A DNA stretch of 15,617 nt from Tieghemiomyces parasiticus (taxonomy: Eukaryota; Kickxellomycota; Dimargaritomycetes; Dimargaritales; Dimargaritaceae). This document shows positions 1 to 8,617 of this stretch, in pieces. The position numbers and the translations under genes were made by a program. How positions within the stretch are numbered: the first letter of the stretch is position 1; every line of letters starts with the position of its first letter. Location: NCBI GenBank assembly GCA_027575765.1, contig JANBPT010001054.1, forward strand, positions 1 through 15,617, read 5' to 3'. Under the pieces are notes generated by a model. It ran no database searches and was not told where the DNA came from. It saw only the letters and a program-made list of their open reading frames with translations.

Positions 1-844
1 GATGGAGCCGATAGTGGGATAAAGCATGGATGGGAGGAAGGGTCGCCAATGGCGGAGTTGTCAGGTTAATGTGGTGCCTTTAGCGGCTACTGGCGTACGT
101 ACTTTGTGTCGCACTGATTTTATTCGCCACAAAGTGCCCTCCAGTTCTAGATTGCCCCCCCTTCTGGGCATAACGTTAGGGGAAATGTACATACGCACCC
201 CTTTTAGCAGTAGTAAACTCAGGCGGGTGCAATGACGGGGTGGCTAGTGTGTCTGTATTAGTCAGCTCATAAAGCCTCACTCTGTCATGCATTCGGATCA
301 AGTAAACGCTTGCCCACACCGACGGGGTGCGGAACGGTTGGCCTCCGAGGGGCGGATAAAGGGTCCGAAATGATAAATGGGAATGGATTGCAATCAGCCC
401 ATACTGTCTCTGGCTAGCAATGAGATGACCGGGGGAGTGGGCCGATTGGGACTCGGGCCAATAGCCATACAATGCCATGGAGTGTGGAGATTAAGGTCGT
501 TACACGAACGTGCGTGTCCATGGCCCTTTCTGGTGCCTAGGCAACGACACCGATGGAACCGGAAGCTGAGGCACTGGGTACGGCGAACATTAAGGTGGCC
601 CGACCTTGATGTTCCGCATAGGGTCGTTAGTGACGTATGGCATGGTTTCGAACCAAAGTGTCCGTGGTTGGTTCCTTCGTGTCACTGCGTGTAACTGTAT
701 GGTTATGTGTACTAGAATACATTAGCCTCATCTTACCAGCAATGGCTTACTGGATTACACTTTTATACCATTTATGAGTACAATGAGAGGGGGGACACTG
801 GGCCCGGGAGCTACTAAACATGGTGGCCGAAGCGGGCACTTCAA
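1..844. other. Intergenic left edge, no recognisable gene
   Basis: This stretch holds only short overlapping open frames on both strands, none of which resembles a protein family I know. Their codon choice is unlike the C-rich third positions of the real exons to the right. No tRNA-like cloverleaf, repeat or element end was found. It includes the 3' flank of the phosphatase-like gene that ends at 845 on the minus strand. Confidence 0.5.
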
Positions 845-1700
845 TCAACTAATTAGCGGTTCAGTACCGGGCCAAGGGTGCTCTGTCAGATAAGTCTGTA
901 CGTCGAAGTTGGTTGGGCGCCAGGCAGCGTACAGGCTCTGGGCGTAGGTGACTAAGGCCAGCAACGCCCGGTCGCTGCCGCTGTCCGCATCTTTCAAGGA
1001 AAATGTTGGGATGGGGATCAGGTTACCGGGCTGGTGAGTGAGCTTGGTTGGCGAATTGTCAACCACGACGGTGGACTCTGGCCCCCAAGGGTGGCTAAAG
1101 CCACTCGGCGGAGCGGACAGCGCGAGATCTTGGGCTTCAGCATTGTTGCCCGGGCGCCGCGCAGCCATCCAGATACGTTCCAGATCTTTGCAGCCCCGTC
1201 GAGCCCCAAAGACCCGTCGCGGGCAGTGGTCACGGTCCCAGACCGCCTCAAGCCAAGGAAGTTGGGGCCCGGCTACCCGCTCGGCCATGTCGCGTACGCG
1301 GGCGGCCCGCGAGGAACTCCAAATCATGACATGAAAATGATCGAGGAGGTAGGCTAAGCAAGTCTGGACGTGGGGGCGAATGTGAATCTTGCGACGGTCC
1401 CAACTACGTCGACTATTTGGGATGGGAGATAAGGGAGCGGGCAGTCCCCATCCTGTTAGCCGAGAGGGAAGGGTAGGGCTGTCATGGTGTCCTATCCAAG
1501 TGGAGAGGTAGGCCGGTGCTGTCGGGGTAACCATGGTACCTCTGCTTCACTGGCAGGCCTGACGGTGCAGCGCCGCCCGGTCGGTCTTGGGACCTTAACA
1601 CTTACATGAGGGTACCGTTCAGGTCGAGGACGAATAGGATAGGAATACGAGACGACCCAGCTGGTCTTGAACTAGGGCTGGAAAGGTCCGGCGAAACCAT
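845..1700 (-). CDS. NIF/FCP1-type HAD-fold phosphatase-like protein, two exons
   Basis: Minus-strand gene, join(1700..1606, 1412..845), giving 220 residues. Exon 1 starts at the ATG at 1700-1698 and ends in the catalytic motif DLNGTL (residues 26-31). The donor GTAAGT follows at 1605, the acceptor is AAATAG (AG at 1414-1413), and a GGCTAAC branch-like site lies inside the 193-nt intron. The join keeps frame (AT|T, Ile32). Exon 2 carries the rest of the NIF fold: RRKIHIRPH (38-46), VMIWSSSRA (60-68, the Ser/Thr motif II region), AVWDRDHC (88-95), CKDLERIW (106-113, probable motif III Lys107), VVVDNSP (147-153, motif IV) and NLIPIPTF (162-169), ending in an EHPW motif typical of this domain. 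Family members remove phosphate from protein Ser/Thr using the first Asp of DxDx(T/V). Here the second Asp is Asn28, a form also known in some NIF-like proteins, so activity is uncertain. There is no transit peptide or membrane segment, so it is not a normal TIM50; a cytosolic or nuclear protein is inferred. It is divergent from the deacetylase gene. Confidence 0.85.
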
Positions 1701-2173
1701 AGTGGCTTTATGACGCGGTAGGGTTGGCAGGCTCGTGGAGCCGATGGCGTTGGTGATTCACGAAGGTTGGAGAGGAAGGGTTAAGTGCAGATTCAGTAGG
1801 GAACAGGGGTCTTTCGGTTCCGGTGCAGGATTTGTGGCAGCAGCAGCTTTATATGAGCACAGGCAATGGTGCCCGTTCGGGGTGGTCATTAACCGTAAGC
1901 TTACAGGCGACTGCCCCTATTGCGTCAGTGTATTACTGGCCTGTACATTGTGACGTCGTTACGGAGCCCTTCTATCATCCCTCCCTGGCCAATAGTCCGT
2001 AACGTCCCTATGGACCAGGGAGATTCTATCGTGGCCACCTGGGCCGACGGAAGCAGATGCATGAGGGAATCTTGGCTGCGGTACCGGCGCACATACGCGG
2101 CCAAGCCGCTCACAGGTAGGTCATTGCCCTGCCTTCTATTGTTTTCGCCGTCCGCCATATTTTCCATCCCACC
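1701..2173. promoter_or_regulatory. Shared upstream region of two divergent genes
   Basis: This 473-bp gap separates the start codons of the phosphatase-like gene (minus, 1700) and the deacetylase gene (plus, 2174), so both promoters must lie here or overlap neighbouring sequence. The part next to each ATG is pyrimidine-rich on that gene's sense strand, as is common before fungal start sites. Two CRE/AP-1-like cores are visible, TGCGTCAG at 1921-1928 and TGACGTCG at 1951-1958, and a CCAAT at about 1988-1992. These short motifs may be chance matches. Confidence 0.5.
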
Positions 2174-4599
2174 ATGGCCTCCGACCGCATCGCCTACGTG
2201 TACGACCCGGAGTACGCCCGTGTCGCGGATCGGCTGCCGGCAAATCTGAACAGGGTAATGTTTTCCTCCGAACCGGCGGAGCAGTAAAGGAATTGCGCAC
2301 CGTACTACCTCTCGGGCTCGAATGCAGGAACGGTGGGCTAAACCAACTACCCTGCACCAAGCCCTCCCCGCCTTATCAATTGACCTTGTACAGTCTAGTC
2401 TGGTCCACGGCCTTGTCAGCGCCTTTGGTCTCTTGGCGGATCCTAGGTGAGTTGCGCACGACCGGTCCCCTTTATCGAAACATCTGCTTGTGTGGGCAAA
2501 GAATCCTAAGGTAGCGGCGCCAATATTTTCGCTAACGGGGTAACCACTCGCCAATGGTGCTTTGTAATCCCTTCACGCCAGGGTCGATGTGATCAAACCG
2601 CCCCTAGCCGCTACCAGCGAGCTGAAACGTTTCCACAGCTCGGACTACGTAGGTAGGTCAAGATAGGGCCAGGCAGTATACCCCTTGTAAAACTTGTTGG
2701 CCCCTTTGATCGAATCCGCTTAACCCGCAGCGAAGTTATCCCTCACCAAACCCTTGAACTCCACCAGATTTCCTCTGCGGCCTCGACGAGCGACGGAGTG
2801 CAACCCGCGATGCGAATGAGGATACCGACTCGGCCGGGGACGATGACTCGGATGGGGTATCCACTGCGGCGAGTTCTGACGAAGATGGTCTCCTGGACAT
2901 CACCTACTCGGCTCGGATCCGCCGACGGGCCCGCTATGGCCTAGAACATGTAATCTTTACCCGTCGCAATACCTACATGCTCTATTCCTGGTCTTCTCTG
3001 AGTGCCGCGTAGTCGAATCGACCTCCTAACCTCCGAATCCACGCCCATTCCAAATACCAAATACTTACCCTGCTCTACTCTTAAACCTCCCGTCAGGACT
3101 GTCCGGTCTTCGAGGGAATCAGCACTTACGCACGACTGGTGGCCGGAGGAAGCCTGGTCGCGGCCCTGGCCCTTATGAAGAGGACACACCAATATGCCAT
3201 ACACTGGGACGGCGGAAGGTACGGTGGTCACTAAGCCTTACAATACAAGGCTAGGCATGATGGGTGCGGTGGACGCCCCGTCACATCGACAAGTTTGGAA
3301 ATTGGCACCCTTAGCTAATATCACGGACTGCCTTGTCTGACCTTCTGCTAATCCTCACCTCCACCGTCCTCAACGCAGGCACCACGCCCGACGGTAGGTC
3401 TTGCCCCATTTGGGCCTCTCTCTCCTCGTACACCCTAATCGCGGCGAGTCCCTTGCACTGGCCCTACCGGTTGGCAGACGTGCACCATTCGCATTTTCTA
3501 ACTGCGAGGCCCAGAGTGAAGACTTGGGCCTACGCATCATCCATCCGGACCGACTGACCTGCGCTGGACCGCACACTCTTATCTACTATCCGCGTTGCCC
3601 TCTTCCACCAGTGACCGCGCCTCAGGATTCTGTTACGTCAACGACATTGTACTGGCTACCTTGGCCATGCGCAAGGCCTTCGACACCATCCTCATCATCG
3701 ACTGTGACCTCCACCACCACTGCGGGGTGGAGGCCGCCTTCCAACACTCCGAAAAGGTGTTCACGCTCTCTTTCCACCGCCACGCCCCGGGATTCTTTCC
3801 GGGCACCGGATCCTGCGAGGCGGTGGGCCGGGGAAAGGGAAAGTTCTACTGTCTCAACGTGCCGCTACAGACGGGCCTGAACGATGCCCACTTCCATAGC
3901 GTATTTCGGTTCACGGTGGACCGGGTGTGGGACCGGTTTCGCCCCCAAGCGGTGGTCATGCAGTGCGGCTGCGACGGTGAGTGTTTATACGGTGGTAATT
4001 GCATAGCGTTCCGAGTACTGGACCGGTTGCCGGATGCTAACGAATTTAGTCTGCTTATGAACCTATCACTCTCTGCCTCGCTCCATTGTGAACGGCCCCC
4101 TTCCAATTCTAGGTATGGCCCAGGATCCCAACCGCGAATGGAACCTCACTCCCGCGGGTCTCGGAGCGGCCGTGGCGGCGGTCAAGTCCCGAGATGTACC
4201 GACACTGTTCCTAGGGGGCGGTAAGTGATACCGATAGGTGGAGACCATGCTAGTGAGACGCCGTTCCGTACACCACCCATTGCCGTTACTAACAACCCAG
4301 ACCCTACACTCGTCATCCCTTATGTACAATATACCTGGCGGCGGCTCCGTTGGATCATAGGGGGCTACCACCATGCCAATGCTGCTCGTTGCAATACCTA
4401 TTTGACGAGTCTGATTTGCCGGTCGGAGCCGCTCGACTTGCACGCCGAAATTCCCGATCACGACTACGCAGGGGCCTATGCGCCCGGTCACGACCTCGCG
4501 GTGACGGCCGGTAACATGCAGGACGAGAACGACCCCGCTTACCTCGAAGGAGTGATGGCCATGGTTGACCAGCGGTTGATGCACCTGGAGCAGGACTAA
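2174..4599 (+). CDS. HOS1/HDAC8-type class I histone deacetylase, nine exons
   Basis: join(2174..2254, 2394..2446, 2582..2652, 2768..2949, 3097..3218, 3379..3393, 3612..3976, 4113..4220, 4361..4599) gives 411 residues in one frame; human HDAC8 has 377. The ATG sits in CCCACCATGG. Such enzymes remove acetyl groups from lysines of histones and other proteins using one metal ion. Motifs in order: YVYDPEYA (8-15), SSLVHGLVSAFG (28-39, after the pore Arg27), RFHSSDYVDFL (61-71), an acidic insert (about 83-112), RYGLEHDCPVFEGI (124-137), WDGGRHHA (166-173, the His pair 171/172), ASGFCYVND (178-186), IIDCDLHHHCGVE (203-215, metal ligands Asp207 and His209), PGFFPGTG (234-241), MQCGCDG (291-297, third ligand Asp296), DPNREWNLTP (301-310) and LGGGGYHHANAARC (330-343, Tyr335). 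The EWNLT piece resembles yeast Hos1 more than HDAC1-type enzymes. All ligands and the Tyr are present, but the HHGDG motif reads HHHCG. All introns are GT-AG and most contain a CTAAC-like branch site. Loss of function cannot be excluded. Confidence 0.9.
3379..3393 (+). other. 15-nt micro-exon 6 of the deacetylase gene
   Basis: The segment GCACCACGCCCGACG lies between an acceptor (CAACGCAG, ending 3378) and a donor (GTAGGTC, from 3394). Joined to AG at 3218 and T at 3612 it reads R-HHAR-R, which completes WDGGRHHARRDRASGF as expected for the family. It supplies the two adjacent active-site histidines. Flanking introns are 160 and 218 nt. Without it, exons 5 and 7 still join in frame, because 15 is a multiple of three, but the His pair is lost. 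Confidence 0.85.
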
Positions 4600-5070
4600 A
4601 CCTTGCTTTGTCGTAATGGTTCTGCTCGGCCATGAGGTCGACGCCTGTCCGGCTCGAGGGCCTGTCCAAATCGGCCAATTATACTATATACATTAAACTA
4701 CTTCAGAGGACTAGGCGGCTGCACAGTCAATCATCATCAATATGTGAGCACCAAGACTTGTACTAACCTTGAATACGACGCGGTAAATCCGTGAATACCC
4801 AGACGACGGGGCGTATAGTGACCTGGCTGCCAAGCGCTGAGCCGTTTCGAGAGGGAGGAATGGGGAAACAATAGAGAGGGGGGTATGCTGTACGTCACCG
4901 TAGTAGCCCTGGCTATGCAGGGTTTAGTCACCATAAGGCCATTCCTACCACCATAGCCTACTATTTACACCTCATCTCTCTTTTAGTGCCGCCTACCTAT
5001 TCCACAACCCATCAGTCCCCTCTCCTTTACCCTCCATCCCCGTCACTCCGATTAGTCTGTTGACGAAACC
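4600..5070. promoter_or_regulatory. Deacetylase 3' flank and AIP1 promoter region
   Basis: This tandem intergenic gap has no coding signal on either strand. An AT-rich stretch at about 4677-4697 (ACTATATACATTAAAC) resembles the TATATA-type efficiency elements of fungal 3' ends and could belong to the deacetylase transcript. From about 4970 to 5070 the plus strand is markedly CT-rich up to the AIP1 start codon, as expected for a fungal promoter or 5' leader. No clear TATA box was seen at a fixed distance. Confidence 0.45.
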
Positions 5071-8000
5071 ATGTCTGCCACTGCAAGTAGGTGATTTGGA
5101 AGTCTACGCGAGCCAGCACATTCCAACGGCCCACCATTGGCTAGCAAGACCAGCCGTACGGAGAAACCTTTCCCCTACCTGACTTAAGTCACCCCTCGCT
5201 TTGCCCTGCCACGCAAACCGTTAGTGTCTAGTGGCCTAACACCGGGCTCCCCTATATTAACTCACCACGGTTACATGTTTTGGAACCACTGCTATCATTA
5301 CCTGCAGAGTACCTCTTCGCCCCCAACCCGCCGACCACGCGTGGTCAGGCGGTCAAGCTGAGTGCTGACCCCAAGGGCGAGCAGCTCGTGTACGCCAATG
5401 GCAAATCTATTTTTATTCGCAACCTGTCTAACCCGACCATCGCTACCGAGTACGTGGGCCACCGTGCTCGCACCACCGTGGCCCGCTTTGCCCCGAGCGG
5501 CTACTACGTCGCCTCCGGCGGTAAGTGACAGGCACCTTTAGTCTCAACCGAACCCCTCCCGCTCTCCCCGCATAGCTGATCAGGACTTAAGAGAACCGGG
5601 AAGCCGGACCGTACTTGAACCCCCCCCCCACTGATGATATAACCGTATACTCATCTACCTCCCTCCGCTGACCCTTGGGCCATTAGATGCCAGCGGCACC
5701 GTGCGCGTTTGGGACGCTACCCAGGAGGAGAATTTACTCAAGAACGAGACAGCCGTAAGCTCGGGCGAGATACGCGATCTGGCCTGGGACGCCGAGAGCA
5801 AGCGTCTGATGGCAGTGGGGGACGGCAAGGACCGGTTCGGCCACGTCTTCCTGTTCGACACGGGCAACTCTGTCGGAGAGGTGACGGGCCACAGCCGTGT
5901 CATCAACGCCTGCACCATGCGACCCAGTGGTCGCCCGTTCCGCGCCGCCACCGCTTCCGACGACGGCACCGTGGTGTTCTATCACGGCGCGCCTTACAGG
6001 CTGCAGACCTCCATCCGTGATCATGCCGGGTTCGTCAACGATGTCCGCTACGCCCCCAATGGCGACCTGTTTGCCTCCGTGGGCGCCGATAAGAAGGTGG
6101 GTCACGACAAAAGAGCTACAAGTTGGAAACAAAAGGTAAGCAGGTTGTGCTGCATCTCTGCCTAGCCTTTCGCTCACCTGCCTTCACCTCCCTACGTAAA
6201 TTACCCCGCTCCTTGTTATCTAGATCTTTTTGTACGACGGCAAGACTGGCGAGAAGCTGGCAGCCATGGGAGGCGGCGACACCGGCCACACCGGCAGCAT
6301 CTACGCCTTGGCCTGGAGCCCCGACAGCCGACAGTTTTTGACCTCGGCTGGCGACAGCACGGTGAAACTGTGGGATGCACAGACCCAGCAGTTGGTATCG
6401 AGCCTCACCTTCGACCAGTACGGTAGCTACCTAGACCAGCAGGTGGGCAACCTATGGGCCGGCGAGCACGTGGTGACACTGGGCCAGTCCGGCGATCTGT
6501 TCTATCTCGACCCGCGTACCGAGGCTGTACGAACGGTGCGGACCCTGCACGGTCACCAGAAGGCCATCACCGCCTCGGCCCTGACGGAGGACCAAACCTT
6601 GTACACGGGCAGCTACGACGGCCGCGTCTGCAGCTGGCAATTTGACGCCGATCTGGCCGGGACCCCTCAGCTCGTGACGGGCAACGGCCACCCTAGTCAG
6701 ATCATGTCCATCGCATCCCGCGGTAAGACCGTCGTCACCGCTGGTATGGACGACGTGGTGCGCGGGGTTTCAGCTCTGACCCGCCAGTTCGAGTAAGTTT
6801 AAGGGGGGGAAGTTTCGAAAGTGGATGCCCCTGTAGTGAGGGACTGGTCTTTATCAGGAACGCATTGAAAGGGATGTAGGGCGACGCTACTGATGTACAC
6901 TAACCTATCAACGCACCCGTAGGGTCACGCTGTACTGTCACCCTCCATCTATGCCGCTTACGACACCAGATCGATGACGGTGTCTCTCGACAGTCAGCCC
7001 CGCCAGCTTGACGTCCTAGCCGACGGGAGCACCCTTGAGATTGGCCAGACGAACGAAGTGCTGCTCCTCTCTGCTTCCGGCGAGGTGAAGCAGCGTTTCC
7101 CGGTCGACCACCGCCCCACCGCGATCCACGCCACCGTCCGCGGCGACCGCGTCGTTGTGGGTTTCGAGGTAGGTGCCGTTGGATGATCGTAAACCGGACG
7201 TGTCGGGTCAATTTTATTGTTTACTTTATAGTCACCAGAGCTGGGAATGGTGCAACCGTCACAGGAAATCGCTAACCACCTATCTTCACATACTCACCTT
7301 TGTACATTATTCAATGTACGACCCGTAGAATCACCAATGTATCATCTATGACTTCGATGGCCTGGGCCTCAAACCGACCCAGACCCTAAAGAACAACCGC
7401 TCGGCCATCACGGCTGTGCGCTTCTCACCGGACGGTTCTCTGGTGGCGGCCGCCGACGGTCTGGGCAAAATCCTGGTGTACGACCCCGCGAGCGGTGAGG
7501 TAGGTCTACCCATCACGATTGCCAACTGGTCCGCCCTGTATTAACCGTGGCCACTGTGGCCTGATGGTCACTTGGACGGCGTGGTCTCTTTGTTTCCCTG
7601 CTCAATTTTTAACCAACCGACCAACGCACCCTCTCATTGACGGCGGCCCTTTTCTACCTATGCCCCCTCTTCCATCCTCCAGGTGAAAATCTCGCAGTGG
7701 GTGTTCCACACCGCCAAAGTCAATGGCATCGAATGGCGTGCGGACGGCCTGTTCCTGGCCAGTTCGTCGCTCGACTCCAACGTCTACGTGTATAGTGTGG
7801 AGAAGCCCATGAAGCGCATTACGATCAAGGGTAAGTGGCCAACCTAGACGTTGATCGTCGGGGAGGCAGCTCCGCCACCTTTCCTTTTGTCTTATTGGCA
7901 ATCCAACCGCATGACCAGCACCACGCTATACAGGGCGCATGACTCACCCATCGTTTACCTTCTTCCCTACCACGGATCCCCCCCCTCCCCTGTCTGCAGG

Positions 8001-8109
8001 TGCTCACCTCGGTGGTGTCACTAGCGTTCATTTCCTAGATGACCAGCATCTGCTGACTACGGGCAGCAACGGTTCCGTCCGGGTCTGGTCACTCACCTAC
8101 CCCGAGTAG
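5071..8109 (+). CDS. AIP1: AIP1/WDR1 actin-interacting WD40 protein, eight exons
   Basis: join(5071..5086, 5308..5520, 5687..6096, 6224..6792, 6970..7168, 7329..7499, 7683..7830, 8000..8109) gives 611 residues, close to the 606-615 usual for AIP1/WDR1. The protein works with ADF/cofilin to disassemble actin filaments in the cytoplasm, at cortical patches and the cytokinetic ring; it folds as two seven-bladed propellers. Diagnostic pieces are LFAPNPPTTRGQ (8-19), DPKGEQLVYANGKS, FAPSGYYVASGDASGTVRVWD (ending residue 86), GDGKDRFGHVFLFDTGNSVG, TGHSRVINA, the FLYDGKTGEKL segment (from residue 214), YALAWSPDS, STVKLWD, GSYDGRV and the final SVRVWSLTYPE. The first exon encodes only MSATA plus one base, and Lys6 is split by the 221-nt first intron (A|AG). 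The nearest upstream in-frame codon in exon 2's frame is TTG, not ATG, which supports the tiny first exon. A second in-frame donor exists after exon 3. No key WD core appears broken. Confidence 0.93.
6097..6223 (+). other. AIP1 intron 3 with two possible in-frame donors
   Basis: Exon 3 can end at 6096 (AAG|GTGGGT) or at 6135 (AAG|GTAAGC); both lead to the same acceptor (TTATCTAG, ending 6223) in phase 0. The first choice gives ADKK-IFLYDGKTGE, which lines up without a gap with AIP1 relatives. The second donor fits the GTAAG consensus better, but it inserts 13 residues and leaves an 88-nt intron, shorter than the others in the window. Confidence 0.6.
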
Positions 8110-8617
8110 ATCCCATAGAGCCCTGTTTACCGCCCTTAAGCTGCGCCATGTGCGCTGCTCAGAACTCACGCACCATGCTTCCCCTGATTAATGTAACGCA
8201 ACTTGGTGGCTATATAACTTCATCGGCTACCAACCAGCCCAAGCTCTGGGTGGAGGCTGTCTACCAGTATGGAGAGCCAGGGTATAGCTGGCTAGGTGCC
8301 GTTCACTACGGTCAGAAAGTCGAATGGGAGAAGTTTATGGATGTCGGGAGGTTTTACAAGGGTGAGGTGAATAGAGCGGGTTGTCGGATCGCCCTGGCGG
8401 GGCAGATTAAACGTAGGTTGAGAGATATGGTTAGCAGGTGTAGGCGTATATAAGATGAAGCTGAAAAAAAAGAGAAAAGAGAGGGGATCGGGGACAGTCG
8501 GTATCGGTGAGGACCCCCCTCCCCGCCTCATGTGTCCAGGTTGCTCAAAGGCACTAACCGAGAGGGGAGGGGGACAGCCAGGTGATTACAATCGTTCTCA
8601 TCATACCAACCGACGCC
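8110..8617. other. Intergenic region between convergent gene ends
   Basis: This region lies between the stop codons of the AIP1 gene (plus) and the transporter gene (minus), so it should hold both 3' untranslated regions. TATATAA occurs at 8447-8453, next to a purine-rich plus-strand tract at 8464-8486, which is a long pyrimidine tract on the minus strand. Together these could serve 3' end formation of the transporter transcript. An ATG-started open frame of 101 codons (8148-8453) is present but resembles no known protein. Confidence 0.4.

Noticed and set aside
640..660. GTTTCGAACC, similar to a tRNA B box
   Set aside because: No acceptor stem, D arm or anticodon arm can be folded around it. 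The same holds for a minus-strand GTTCGAATG near 12125.
3977..4112. Open frame running from deacetylase exon 7 through intron 7 to 4224
   Set aside because: The 136-nt segment has GTGAGT, a GCTAAC branch-like site and TCTAG ends, and only its removal restores DGMAQDPNREWNLTP; the read-through is by chance.
5620..5629. Run of ten cytosines
   Set aside because: It lies inside AIP1 intron 2, so it breaks no coding frame, and is most likely an ordinary homopolymer.
8148..8453. ATG-started ORF of 101 residues after the AIP1 stop
   Set aside because: No family is recognised, codon use is unlike the neighbouring exons, and it sits where two convergent 3' untranslated regions are expected.
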